From: Candidatus Saccharimonadota bacterium
GTDB taxonomy: Bacteria; Patescibacteriota; Saccharimonadia; Saccharimonadales; Saccharimonadaceae
Assembly (NCBI GenBank): GCA_017545485.1
Contig: JAFWMY010000011.1
Span: 62,001-126,000 of the forward strand
Direction of reading: 5' to 3'
Length of the DNA: 64,000 nucleotides
A program made the position numbers and the translations under genes. The notes under the pieces are model-generated. The model had not been told where the DNA came from. It saw only the letters and a list, made by a program, of their open reading frames with translations, and did not search any database. This document shows, piece by piece, positions 17,466 through 25,751 of the stretch (its first letter is position 1; each line of letters starts with the position of its first letter).

Positions 17466-17491
17466 ATCCCGGGCGAAGGCTCGGGATTTTT
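17466..17491. terminator. Terminator between convergent genes
   Basis: ATCCCG pairs with CGGGAT and is followed by T's on the plus strand. It ends a few bases before the stop codon of the convergent acyltransferase-like gene. Confidence 0.75.
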
Positions 17492-17496
17492 CTATG

Positions 17497-18363
17497 TTAG
17501 CGAATTTCATCTAATGAAATTTTTTCGCTGGCGGATTTTTCCAATTCCTCAGGATGAGAAAGCAAATATTGCAATAAATCGGCGGATTTAGCAAAATAAT
17601 AGCCATCAGCGATACGTTCATCAAAATTCATACCCCATTCGCAAAGCTTGCGAATCTGTTTTTTACCATCGCAAATGACTTCTTCGTCTCTGATTTCTCC
17701 CATGGTAAGAAGGGAAGAGGAATTACCAAAATCGGTGATATTATGAAAAATGGCACCACAGCCAATTGAACCGAGATTTGAGACAATCATAGAACTATAG
17801 TAGAGATTATCCTCAGCAAGGGATGCGGGGAGAAGGCCTTTTTTGTCGGTCCATTTCAAAAAACCAACTAGAGGTACCCGTACGAAATTCGGCATTTTGC
17901 CTAAAATATCAATTGCTGAATTAGCGCCTTTTTTATCGGGGTTTTCAGTGCGTTTCTTGCGGAAACTATCAACTTTCTTTTTTACTTTATCGCCAATGGT
18001 GTAAATATTATCATTTTTATCAATCGGTATCATTACCATCATTTCCTCGGAATGGTCATCAAAACTGACTTTTGCAACGAAGGATATGACGATTTTGTCG
18101 TGTTCCCAGATATGACGGTTAGCCACAAAATAGTTAAGTTTTGGGCGGTTATAAACAACTTTACCAATTGCAGTTAAAAAAGCGTGAAAATATGTCACGC
18201 TCTCATCATTCTTTTTCTTTTTTTCAATATATTTCACTAATTCCGTAAGGTCCATTTTTTGATTAATAAAAACATCACTCACGCTACGATTAGGCTTTAA
18301 GTCGATGCTGATTTGGGCCATGCCAGTGATATCTTTTACCCGATGGGCACCACCGTATTTCAC
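17497..18363 (-). CDS. Stand-alone 2-oxoacid-dehydrogenase-type acyltransferase domain, catalytic His replaced
   Basis: A 288-residue single-domain protein resembling the E2/chloramphenicol-acetyltransferase fold: VTYFHAFLTAIGKVV, a VSNLGSIG strand, a TMGEIRDE-like segment and a final DERIADGYYFA. In active E2 and CAT enzymes the last motif is DHRxxDG or HHxxxDG, with His as general base. Here E249 takes that place, so ordinary acyl transfer may be lost or altered. There is no lipoyl or E3-binding domain and no pyruvate dehydrogenase genes nearby. It starts with GTG after AAGGAGG. The real substrate is unknown. Confidence 0.75.
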   Translation of the reverse strand: MKYGGAHRVKDITGMAQISIDLKPNRSVSDVFINQKMDLTELVKYIEKKKKNDESVTYFHAFLTAIGKVVYNRPKLNYFVANRHIWEHDKIVISFVAKVSFDDHSEEMMVMIPIDKNDNIYTIGDKVKKKVDSFRKKRTENPDKKGANSAIDILGKMPNFVRVPLVGFLKWTDKKGLLPASLAEDNLYYSSMIVSNLGSIGCGAIFHNITDFGNSSSLLTMGEIRDEEVICDGKKQIRKLCEWGMNFDERIADGYYFAKSADLLQYLLSHPEELEKSASEKISLDEIR

Positions 18364-18384
18364 AGTTAATCCTCCTTTTTTTCT

Positions 18385-18393
18385 ATTATAGCA
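18385..18393 (-). promoter_or_regulatory. Extended -10 box of the acyltransferase-like gene
   Basis: TGcTATAAT on the minus strand, with an AAAAGGAGG ribosome binding site between it and the GTG start. Confidence 0.65.
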
Positions 18394-18397
18394 TGTT

Positions 18398-18426
18398 AAA
18401 AAAATCCGCCCTCCATGAAGGGCGGA
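18398..18426 (-). terminator. Terminator after the 18.4-kb surface protein gene
   Basis: TCCGCCCT pairs with AGGGCGGA, with a run of T on the minus strand. Confidence 0.85.
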
Positions 18427-18447
18427 AATATATTTGATTTTGAACTT

Positions 18448-19779
18448 TTATTCAAAGTTTACCTTTTTCCTAGTAATACGAGGTAATGCGCGGACCATTA
18501 AAGCGAGGAATAAAACTCCGAAAACAGATACCGTGGCGATTGTAGCTGCATCCGTAATTTTAGTAGACATACCTGTTTCTGGGACTGCTGGCGCTGGGGT
18601 TTCTTCAGTGACATGGAGAGCTGTAAAGACGATATCTTGGTCAACTACGACATCTAGGATTTGAGCGTCTGTCAGTGGGTCGCCCGCTTTAATCTTAGTT
18701 CCATCTGATAATTCAACATCAACATCGGCAACCCAATTTTTATTAATATAACCTTCTTCTGGTACTTGCTCGGTACCGGATGGGTTTTCGCCACCAATTA
18801 CAGATTCATTTTCAATACCTAAAATTTCGCCATGCTCGTCAGATTCATAAGAAACTTTAAATTGTTTGGCGTAGTATTCAACACCACTACCTGCTGTGTT
18901 TGCAAATCCGAAGACCATTTTGAGACCTTCTTGTTGCGTATCTTCAGAAAGTTTTACATAAATGTTAGCGGTGCTTGGTAGGCTGATTGAAGTAGGATTT
19001 TGGGCTATATCGTATTGAGAATAAATGTAATGCTCGTCTGCGTTAAACATGTTACGAAGTGGTGTAACCGATGAGTCTGGTTGCAAGCCTTCGGTGGATT
19101 TGGTAAACATGTTCGCAGCATTTAACATATTATCCGTATTTAGTATTTTATAGGATTGAGATGCGTCTATATCTGTCAGGCCAAAATACAGACCATTTGA
19201 TATTAATGGCTTAGTTGAATTTTGATAACGAACACTAAGCTTGGTTTCAATAAATATTTTTTCTTCTTCCGCTAAAGTCAAGGCCTTGATATCGTCTACC
19301 GGAATAGAGCAATCCTTATCAGAATAAACCAACCAACCTGTCTCAAGGTAACCGTCATATTCAGTTAACCCTATTGCATAATACTTATTGTCTCCCGCAG
19401 GATGACTTAATGTAATGTTGGCAAATTGAATGTCTGTCGCATATTTATCATTGTAAAAAGTAGCACTTAATTCTCTAGTTTGGCTGGACGTTTCGCTGTC
19501 AGAAACTTTAAAATATCTGTACGGATAGCAAAACTCTCCCGAAGGAATGTAACCATTTTGCCAGCGATTAGAACTAGATGTCTCAAGGCTAGTCATGTTA
19601 ATTTGGATTAATGGAGATAAGCTATCAATTAAAGATGGGTTGAGCTCAACCGAGTTTTGTAGTTCTGTACCGCCAGTATAATCCATTTGATAATCTACCG
19701 CAAAGACGCTTGCGGAAGGCATTGCCACTCCAAACAACGCTAGAGAAGCAAGCAGTGTTTTTTTAATTTTAGTATTCAT
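18448..19779 (-). CDS. Sortase-anchored surface protein with InlB-type repeat
   Basis: A 443-residue exported protein. It has an N-terminal signal peptide (about 5-27, ending near SVFA), a long beta-rich ectodomain without a recognised fold, and an InlB/Listeria-Bacteroides-like repeat (about 315-390: NPSGTEQVPEEGYINKNW, then a VVVDQDIVFTALH strand). The sorting signal is VPETG (399-403), a membrane helix (about 413-431) and the RITRKK tail. It has a near-consensus promoter. Together with the 11.6-kb adhesin it interrupts the fusA-tuf-rpsJ order. A role at the episymbiont-host contact is inferred. Confidence 0.8.
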   Translation of the reverse strand: MNTKIKKTLLASLALFGVAMPSASVFAVDYQMDYTGGTELQNSVELNPSLIDSLSPLIQINMTSLETSSSNRWQNGYIPSGEFCYPYRYFKVSDSETSSQTRELSATFYNDKYATDIQFANITLSHPAGDNKYYAIGLTEYDGYLETGWLVYSDKDCSIPVDDIKALTLAEEEKIFIETKLSVRYQNSTKPLISNGLYFGLTDIDASQSYKILNTDNMLNAANMFTKSTEGLQPDSSVTPLRNMFNADEHYIYSQYDIAQNPTSISLPSTANIYVKLSEDTQQEGLKMVFGFANTAGSGVEYYAKQFKVSYESDEHGEILGIENESVIGGENPSGTEQVPEEGYINKNWVADVDVELSDGTKIKAGDPLTDAQILDVVVDQDIVFTALHVTEETPAPAVPETGMSTKITDAATIATVSVFGVLFLALMVRALPRITRKKVNFE

Positions 19780-19817
19780 TTTTGTTTTTCCTTTTTTGTG
19801 TTGACCTATTTGAAATA

Positions 19818-19846
19818 ATTCTAACGCTTTTTTATAAAAATGTCAA
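19818..19846 (-). promoter_or_regulatory. Promoter of the InlB-repeat surface protein gene
   Basis: On the minus strand: TTGACA, exactly 17 bases, TAGAAT. The leader ends AAAAAAGGAAAAACAAAA before the ATG, like that of the adhesin gene. Confidence 0.8.
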
Positions 19847-19852
19847 GATGCT

Positions 19853-19881
19853 TTGCTTTTTAGATAAAAGTATGTTATAAT
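19853..19881 (+). promoter_or_regulatory. rpsJ promoter
   Basis: TTGCTT, 17 bases, TATAAT (19876-19881), preceded by TGt. Confidence 0.7.
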
Positions 19882-19907
19882 GGTGCCACATTAATATTAA
19901 TTATCAA

Positions 19908-19941
19908 GTCTGAAAAACTCGTGTCTTGGAGGTTATCAGAC
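19908..19941 (+). promoter_or_regulatory. Stem-loop in the rpsJ leader
   Basis: GTCTGA (19908-19913) pairs with TCAGAC (19936-19941). An alternative CTCG..TC/GACGAG pairing overlaps it, and CTTGGAGG lies in the loop. Autogenous control of S10 is possible but unproven. Confidence 0.4.
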
Positions 19942-19954
19942 GAGAAAGGATAAA

Positions 19955-20281
19955 ATGGCAGAAGCTAAAAAACAAGAGGGGCTTAAAATTCGTATCCGTC
20001 TAAAGGCCTACGATCATCGCGTGATTGATCAAAGCGCAAAACAAATCGTAGACACTGCGATTAGAACCGGTGCTAGTATCTCTGGTCCTATCCCTCTACC
20101 AACCAAACGTTCTACTTTTACAGTAGTAAAATCGCCACACGTTTATAAAACTGGTGGGGAAGCATTTGAAATGAAAGTGCATAAACGCTTGATTGATATT
20201 TCCAATGCTACGCCAAAGACGATTGAAAGCCTGCAAAATCTTTCACTTCCAGCTGGTGTAGATGCCGAAATCAAGATGTAA
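19955..20281 (+). CDS. rpsJ: 30S ribosomal protein S10 (uS10)
   Basis: A 108-residue S10 with the family pattern [20 protein letters not shown], the [17 protein letters not shown] loop region and the C-terminal [13 protein letters not shown]. It has a small role in subunit assembly and also contacts NusB/NusE-type antitermination complexes. It normally heads the S10 ribosomal protein operon (rpsJ-rplC-...). Here it is alone, with its own promoter and a terminator directly after it, and the next gene is convergent manC. Confidence 0.97.
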   Translation: MAEAKKQEGLKIRIRLKAYDHRVIDQSAKQIVDTAIRTGASISGPIPLPTKRSTFTVVKSPHVYKTGGEAFEMKVHKRLIDISNATPKTIESLQNLSLPAGVDAEIKM

Positions 20282-20283
20282 GG

Positions 20284-20312
20284 AAAAATCCCCTCTAGAA
20301 GAGGGGATTTTT
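20284..20312. terminator. Bidirectional terminator between rpsJ and manC
   Basis: AAAATCCCCTCT pairs with AGAGGGGATTTT around a 3-nt loop, with A and T runs on both sides, serving both convergent genes. Confidence 0.9.
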
Positions 20313-20313
20313 G

Positions 20314-21510
20314 TTACTTGTTTTTAGTAGTGAGCTGTTGTGAAACGGCTGCTGATAAGGTGCCGTCTGGTTCTTTGTGAACATAAACGGCGTAATCTCT
20401 GACTCCAACAAATCCAACAATTAAATCATCGGAAATATTAGAACCGAGTACGATGTTGTTTCTGGCCCCGAATGAAAAGTCATCTGTCAGAAAATCTTTG
20501 TGTCGTGAATAATCTTCGGCAAGGGCCTTAATGCGCTGACTCTCGTCAAGCTTTGCGACTACCACAATTGGTTTTTCATTGATGATAGTAAACACGACCG
20601 CATCATCTACTGCCCCTGTAACTCTGAGTTCCATGCCTTCAGCCGCATAGAGCAAGCTGCGGCGACAATCTACTCTTTCAAATTTGCCTGCACCGAGGCT
20701 GGCATTTTTGTGATTTGGGGTTTTGTTGCTAATTTCATAGAGTGATTTTAGGGTACCACAGTCCCGCCATTCAAAATTGCCAACGGCTATTTTGAGGTGA
20801 GAAAGTAATAAATCCATTAATTCATCTGTTCCCATGCCTTTTTCGCACGGGCCAACAGTCTCAAGGAAAGTCTTTGCCTTCCAAATATTAATGCCAGTGT
20901 TGCAGGCAGAATTGCCTGCTCGCATTATCTGATTAGCAACTTCTTTAGCCGGTTTTTCAATAAAACCTTCTACCTGATAGCAACTGGATTGACTATCCTC
21001 CACATACAGAGCATGGCCACAACCCATTGCCGTGACTAAATCGTTAATAACGACACCTACGATGACAAAATTATCATTTTCTGCTTCCGAAATAGCATTG
21101 TAAATAGTGACGGAGAATTCGTCTCCTGCGCCAATATACTGGTCGGAAGGGGTATTGATAACTATAGCTTCAGGGTCAATTTCTTTTGCAAATTCGGTGG
21201 CTTTAACCATGGCCAAAGCATATCCTAAGTCAGGTTGGATTTGCAAAATGTTTTGCGATAAAACACCCCTGGTAAGGGTCTGTTCTTTCGCGAGATTTGT
21301 TTGATTGTCGCTAGTTGTAATGACTATCATGTGATTGCGTTTAATACCAACGCCTGCAAAATTCTCAATTACTGCCTGAATAAATGTGTTCTTCTCGTCT
21401 AATTGGCAAAACTGCTTTGGGATATCGGTATGGCTTATAGGGAAAAGCCTAGTTCCTTGACCGCCAGCAATTATTGCCACCCAAACGTGTTCAAGACTTA
21501 ATGTGCTCAT
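20314..21510 (-). CDS. manC: Mannose-1-phosphate guanylyltransferase-like nucleotidyltransferase
   Basis: A 398-residue protein with the nucleotidyltransferase signature AIIAGGQGTRLFPISHTDIP and KQFCQL, then VEGFIEKP. These fit GDP-mannose pyrophosphorylases of the ManC/CpsB type. It would make GDP-mannose (or a related sugar nucleotide) for envelope glycans. It lacks the fused isomerase domain of longer ManC proteins; a C-terminal beta-helix-like part is retained. AGGAGGATAAGACG precedes the ATG. The promoter is followed at once by a small terminator, so attenuation is possible. Confidence 0.85.
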   Translation of the reverse strand: MSTLSLEHVWVAIIAGGQGTRLFPISHTDIPKQFCQLDEKNTFIQAVIENFAGVGIKRNHMIVITTSDNQTNLAKEQTLTRGVLSQNILQIQPDLGYALAMVKATEFAKEIDPEAIVINTPSDQYIGAGDEFSVTIYNAISEAENDNFVIVGVVINDLVTAMGCGHALYVEDSQSSCYQVEGFIEKPAKEVANQIMRAGNSACNTGINIWKAKTFLETVGPCEKGMGTDELMDLLLSHLKIAVGNFEWRDCGTLKSLYEISNKTPNHKNASLGAGKFERVDCRRSLLYAAEGMELRVTGAVDDAVVFTIINEKPIVVVAKLDESQRIKALAEDYSRHKDFLTDDFSFGARNNIVLGSNISDDLIVGFVGVRDYAVYVHKEPDGTLSAAVSQQLTTKNK

Positions 21511-21552
21511 CGTCTTATCCTCCTAAAAACTAATTTTTAATGTACTACTAGC

Positions 21553-21573
21553 AAAAAGCCCCTCGTGAGGGCT
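21553..21573 (-). terminator. Promoter-proximal terminator (attenuator) in the manC leader
   Basis: On the minus strand AGCCCTC/GAGGGGCT forms a tight hairpin followed by five T. It begins only about 5 nt after the predicted manC transcription start and lies before the gene. Confidence 0.65.
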
Positions 21574-21584
21574 GAACTTCTTTA

Positions 21585-21613
21585 ATTATATCATACTTTT
21601 TATTATTTGTAAA
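21585..21613 (-). promoter_or_regulatory. manC promoter
   Basis: On the minus strand: TTTACA, 17 bases ending TGa, TATAAT. Confidence 0.8.
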
Positions 21614-21649
21614 GTACTAACAGGTTAGAGGTGTAAAAATCTGAAAATA

Positions 21650-21658
21650 TGCTATAAT
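21650..21658 (+). promoter_or_regulatory. Extended -10 box of the Mur ligase operon
   Basis: TGcTATAAT ends 6 nt before the ATG, so a leaderless start is inferred for the five-gene wall operon. Confidence 0.65.
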
Positions 21659-21664
21659 TAACCT

Positions 21665-22936
21665 ATGAGCTTTGCTAAATTTAAGAAGCGATTTTATTTC
21701 AATGTGGCGAGATATTTTCGTCATTTTGCTGATCGTGCCTTTAAGAGGTGGAATCCTCGGGTAATTGCGATTACTGGGTCGGCCGGCAAAACGACCATGA
21801 TGACCATGTTGGAGCATGAAATCGGCAAAAAAGCGCATTACTCGCATGATGCGAATTCGGCTTTTGGAATTCCTTTTGATATGTTGGGACTTTCTGGGGT
21901 AAGAGGGTCTAAGTTAAAGTGGTTTTGGCTGCTAATTGCGGCGCCATTTAGAGGGCTGTTTTACAAGCGAAAACAAGAATTTTATGTAGTAGAAATAGAT
22001 GGAGAAAGGCCACATGAGGCAGAATTTCTAGCTGAATGGCTAAAGCCAGAGGTGACAATTTGGGTGTCTATTGGTTTATCCCATGCAGTACAGTTTGAAA
22101 AAGAGGTAGAGAATGGTAATTATGAGAATGTCGGAGAGGCAATTGTGGCAGAGTTTGCAAATCTACCAGCGAACACTACAAAACGAGTGTATATTGATGC
22201 AGATTCTAAACTAATGGTAGAAGCAACAAACGGGATAAAAGCTAAGGTGGTACCTATCAAGAAAAACTTACTGAAGAAATATGTGGTTTATCCAGATTCA
22301 ACAGATTTTACCTATGGGGACACAACTTTTCATTTTGATCATCCAGAGCCTAAAGACATTGCCTTTAATTTGTTCGTAATACAAGATTTAATGAAATATC
22401 TTAAATTAAAGTTTAACCCAGATTTTAGTGGCATCAAAATTGCGCCGGGTAGAAGTTCTTATTTTGAGGGTAAAAAGGGAATAAATATCGTAGACAGCAG
22501 CTATAATGCTCATATGATATCAATGACTTCGGTGCTAGACATGGCCAAAAGAATGCATGCCGAGAAAAAATGGTTAGTAATTGGAGATATCGTTGATCAG
22601 GGCTCACTGGAGGAGCAAGAACATATTAAACTAGCTAAACTAATTGCCGATGTTAATCCAGATAAGGTTATTTTGGTAGGTCGTCGCACTAAAAAGTGGA
22701 CTGCTCCGAAGCTTAAAGAATTAGGCGTATCAGCGGTAGCTACGACAGATCCGAAAAAAGCCTTGGAATATATTGAAAAGAGAATCAGAGGCAATGAAAC
22801 ATTGATTTTTAAAGGTAGCCAGTATTTAGAGTGGATTATTGAAAAATTGTTGGCAAATCCGAAAGACGCAAAAAAACTCTGCCGTCGGGAAAAGGCTGCT
22901 GTGGCACGACGTAAAAGTTGGGGGCTGGATTCGTAA
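21665..22936 (+). CDS. Mur ligase family protein, MurF-like
   Basis: A 423-residue ATP-dependent ligase with the P-loop ITGSAGKTT (36-44), a central domain with DANSAFGIPF and SHAVQFE segments, and a C-terminal domain starting NIVDSSYNAHMISMTSVLD, which closely resembles MurF. MurF adds the terminal dipeptide to the UDP-MurNAc peptide. The classical MurF N-terminal substrate-binding domain is missing; about 30 residues precede the P-loop. The substrate may therefore differ. It leads an operon with a hydrolase, an aminotransferase and two FemAB-like ligases, all suited to peptidoglycan peptide chemistry. Confidence 0.75.
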   Translation: MSFAKFKKRFYFNVARYFRHFADRAFKRWNPRVIAITGSAGKTTMMTMLEHEIGKKAHYSHDANSAFGIPFDMLGLSGVRGSKLKWFWLLIAAPFRGLFYKRKQEFYVVEIDGERPHEAEFLAEWLKPEVTIWVSIGLSHAVQFEKEVENGNYENVGEAIVAEFANLPANTTKRVYIDADSKLMVEATNGIKAKVVPIKKNLLKKYVVYPDSTDFTYGDTTFHFDHPEPKDIAFNLFVIQDLMKYLKLKFNPDFSGIKIAPGRSSYFEGKKGINIVDSSYNAHMISMTSVLDMAKRMHAEKKWLVIGDIVDQGSLEEQEHIKLAKLIADVNPDKVILVGRRTKKWTAPKLKELGVSAVATTDPKKALEYIEKRIRGNETLIFKGSQYLEWIIEKLLANPKDAKKLCRREKAAVARRKSWGLDS

Positions 22937-22979
22937 TGGTTTTTTTAGGTGCATTAATAAATAAGAAGGGAGGTTGCTA

Positions 22980-23660
22980 ATGGCTGATTTATATATTATT
23001 CATGGTTGGACTTACACAATAGAACCATGGAAAAACACCCTAGCAATGCTAAGAGACAATGATATTAGCGTTAAAATGCTACGTGTGCCTGGGTTAACAG
23101 AGCCTTCTGATAAGGTTTATACTATCGCTGATTATGTGAAGTGGGCCGAAAAAGAAATCCCTGATGGGGCGATTGCTTTGGGACATTCCAATGGTGGGAG
23201 AATACTACTCAATATGTGCGCAAAGAAACCTGAAAAACTAAAATATTTGGTGTTGCTGGATGCGGCTGGGATATATGAGCCTACCACTAAGAAAAAAATT
23301 GTAGAAAAATTAGCTAAAATTGGAAAGCCCCTAAAAAAGGTTCCAATTATTGATAAGGCTTTTCATAAAATAACCGGGTCTACAGATTATTCACGCGCTC
23401 CAGAAAATATGAAAATAACTCTTGCCAATATGTTGGCATCTGATAAAGATTTAGACTTTAGTAAAGTCACAACTCCAACTTTCATCCTGTGGGGCAAAAA
23501 AGACACTACTACGCCGCCTAGACAAGCCACGATGATGTATGAAAAACTACCTCAGGCGGAGTTAAAGTTTTACGCTAATTGGACTCATGCCCCATATATT
23601 TCTGACCCTGAAGGATTAGCCCGTGCGTTAACCACACTAGTGAAAAGGATAAAAAAGTGA
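22980..23660 (+). CDS. Alpha/beta hydrolase
   Basis: A 226-residue cytoplasmic hydrolase starting MADLYIIHGW. The nucleophile elbow GHSNGG places the catalytic Ser at 70. A late Asp (WGKKDTTTPP) and His (WTHAPY) complete the triad. The ATG at 22980 is chosen over an in-frame TTG six bases upstream because AAGGGAGG is correctly spaced from it. The stop codon overlaps the next start as GTGA. The substrate is not deducible; the operon suggests an amino-acid or wall precursor ester or amide. Confidence 0.8.
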   Translation: MADLYIIHGWTYTIEPWKNTLAMLRDNDISVKMLRVPGLTEPSDKVYTIADYVKWAEKEIPDGAIALGHSNGGRILLNMCAKKPEKLKYLVLLDAAGIYEPTTKKKIVEKLAKIGKPLKKVPIIDKAFHKITGSTDYSRAPENMKITLANMLASDKDLDFSKVTTPTFILWGKKDTTTPPRQATMMYEKLPQAELKFYANWTHAPYISDPEGLARALTTLVKRIKK

Positions 23661-24760
23661 AACATTATTTCTTAGGAATGGCGGCTGAATATGCAGATGG
23701 GGGGTGGATTAAGCATTTGTTTACTATAGGAAGACAACGCGATTTGGATGCCTTAAATCGTTTTTTGGCGCAAAAATACCACGGGGAAGCTCTGCTTTGC
23801 AAAAATGGACGCTCGGCTCTTGCCTTAGCACTAAAGAAGTATTTTACACCAGGGGATAAAATAATCGTAAATGGTTTTACATGTTATGCCGTATATGAGG
23901 CAGTAAAGACTGCTGAGCTAAAGCCAGTTTTTGTAGATATTTCGCAAGAAGATCTGAACTTTGATTACGAAAAATTAGAAAAACATGGGGATGCTAAAGG
24001 CATTATTGTGCAAAATACTCTAGGAAACCCGGTGGATATGAAACGCATAGAAAAGTTTGCCAAAGAGCATGAAATGCTAATTATTGAAGACTTGGCGCAT
24101 TGTGCGGGCGTACGATATGCCGACGGGCGAGAAGCCGGAACGGTAGGAGTGGCATGTGCACTATCATTTGGCAAAGATAAGTCTATTGATACAGTTTCTG
24201 GTGGTGCAGTAGTTTTTAGGGGTGAAGAGTCTAATAATGCTAAGAAAATCCAAGGACCACGACCATCAGACCATTTACGAGCACGTTTTTATCCAATGTT
24301 TGGTGCATTGTGTCGTACTCTAACTTACGTGGGGCTTGGTGGCGCCTTAATGCGAGCACTAGTAAAGATTCATTGGGTAGAAAAATCGGCAGATAGTAAA
24401 CTTGATTTGAATAGAAGGCTAAGTAAGTTCCAAGCGAAGCTAGCATTACAACAACTAAGAGATTTGAGACGAGCAGGCGAACCAGTTTTGAGAGAGTTTT
24501 GTTTTGTTCGCGACAGAGCAGAGGTTTTGAAAAAGTTGCAAAAGAAAGGGTATTACTTTGCCGGATTATGGTATGAAAAACCAGTTTCGCCGGAGCGGTA
24601 TTACAAAAAAGTACATTTTCCTGAAAATGAGTGCCCTAATGCAGTTTATGTCTCAGAACATATTTTGAATTTGCCAAATTATTATACTAGAAAGGATTTG
24701 GTCACAGCGCGTAAAATTATAAAGGAATATCTAGAGGAGGGAGATAGACATGAACAGTAA
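23657..24760 (+). CDS. DegT/DnrJ/EryC1-type PLP-dependent aminotransferase
   Basis: A 367-residue fold-type I protein with a GRSALALAL segment near the cofactor pocket, IIEDLAH with Asp145 for the pyridine nitrogen, and SFGKDKSIDTVSGG, in which Lys175 (or Lys173) should bind pyridoxal phosphate. Family members transaminate keto-sugars or act on related substrates. Here the operon partners suggest production of an amino group or amino acid for wall cross-bridges, which is inference. It starts with GTG, overlapping the hydrolase stop by 4 nt, and its end overlaps the first FemAB gene by 11 nt. Confidence 0.8.
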   Translation: MKHYFLGMAAEYADGGWIKHLFTIGRQRDLDALNRFLAQKYHGEALLCKNGRSALALALKKYFTPGDKIIVNGFTCYAVYEAVKTAELKPVFVDISQEDLNFDYEKLEKHGDAKGIIVQNTLGNPVDMKRIEKFAKEHEMLIIEDLAHCAGVRYADGREAGTVGVACALSFGKDKSIDTVSGGAVVFRGEESNNAKKIQGPRPSDHLRARFYPMFGALCRTLTYVGLGGALMRALVKIHWVEKSADSKLDLNRRLSKFQAKLALQQLRDLRRAGEPVLREFCFVRDRAEVLKKLQKKGYYFAGLWYEKPVSPERYYKKVHFPENECPNAVYVSEHILNLPNYYTRKDLVTARKIIKEYLEEGDRHEQ

Positions 24761-25751
24761 AACTGATTTTACGGCCAAAGATTGGGGGAAGATTTTGAAG
24801 AAGCATACTGAGGCAAATTTCTTGCAATCACCTAGTTATGCTAAGATGAATGAGCTGCTTGGAGAAAAAATTTTAACAGAAGATTTCGGAGAAAACAACC
24901 ACGCTTTAATGATTATTAGAGACGCCAAACGCGGACGATATATGGAGATTCCGTGTGGGCCACTTTTAGACTGGGATAAAAAGGACGATTTAAAGAAAAT
25001 CTTTGCTAGGATTAAGGAGATTGCAAAGGCAGAAAAGTGTGTCTTTGTGAGGCTAAGACCGCAGCTTGACATGACGAGTAGCAATATGAAAATTTTGGCA
25101 GGTTTGGGCTTGAGCGAATCGCCGATGCATTTGGCAGCAGAGCATACGGTGATGATTGATTTAACTAATAGTGAAGAACAATTATTGGCAAATATGCGAC
25201 GCCAGACGCGATATGAAGTGAGAAGAGCTGATAAATTAGGTATTAAAGTTATTTGTGATAATTCTGAGGAAATATTTAAGGAATTTCATCGGGTGCAAGC
25301 AGAAACAGCAAAAAGACAGGGGTTTGTACCGCCTAATTCAAAGACTTTAATGGCAGAAAGAGAAGCGTTTGGTGAAAATGCCAGAATTTATGTAGCAGAA
25401 ACGGCAGAAGGAGAAAAAATTGCCTACGGTCTAATTATTCGTGATGGGTATGAGGGGGATTATTACGAGGCGGCTTCAACGGAACTAAACCGCAAATTGC
25501 CTGGAGCGTATGCGCTTTTGTGGCAGGCGATGCAAGATTTGAAGAAAGACGGGTTTAAACGATTTAATTTATGGGGGATTGCACCACCAGGGCAGCCGAA
25601 TCATCGTTATGCTGGAGTGACTACTTTTAAGACTGGGTTTGGTGGTTCTGTAGTTGAATATGTGCCCGCACACGACATGGTAATTTCACGAATGGGTTAT
25701 CTGAAAGATCTTGTCGTTGAAAAAGCACGAAAGAAGAGGAGGCATTTATGA
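24750..25751 (+). CDS. FemAB/MurM-like peptidoglycan bridge ligase, copy 1
   Basis: A 333-residue protein of two GNAT-like halves: EIPCGPLLDW and VFVRLRPQLD in the first, and AYGLIIRDGYEGDYYEAASTE with FNLWGIAPPG and FKTGFGG in the second. The ends match FemX/MurM, which move amino acids from aminoacyl-tRNA to the lysine of lipid II. The region around MRRQTRYEVRRADKLGI resembles the conserved FemAB core, but no long coiled-coil arm is seen. It is a tandem paralogue of the next gene, with overlapping starts and stops throughout. Confidence 0.85.
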   Translation: MNSKTDFTAKDWGKILKKHTEANFLQSPSYAKMNELLGEKILTEDFGENNHALMIIRDAKRGRYMEIPCGPLLDWDKKDDLKKIFARIKEIAKAEKCVFVRLRPQLDMTSSNMKILAGLGLSESPMHLAAEHTVMIDLTNSEEQLLANMRRQTRYEVRRADKLGIKVICDNSEEIFKEFHRVQAETAKRQGFVPPNSKTLMAEREAFGENARIYVAETAEGEKIAYGLIIRDGYEGDYYEAASTELNRKLPGAYALLWQAMQDLKKDGFKRFNLWGIAPPGQPNHRYAGVTTFKTGFGGSVVEYVPAHDMVISRMGYLKDLVVEKARKKRRHL

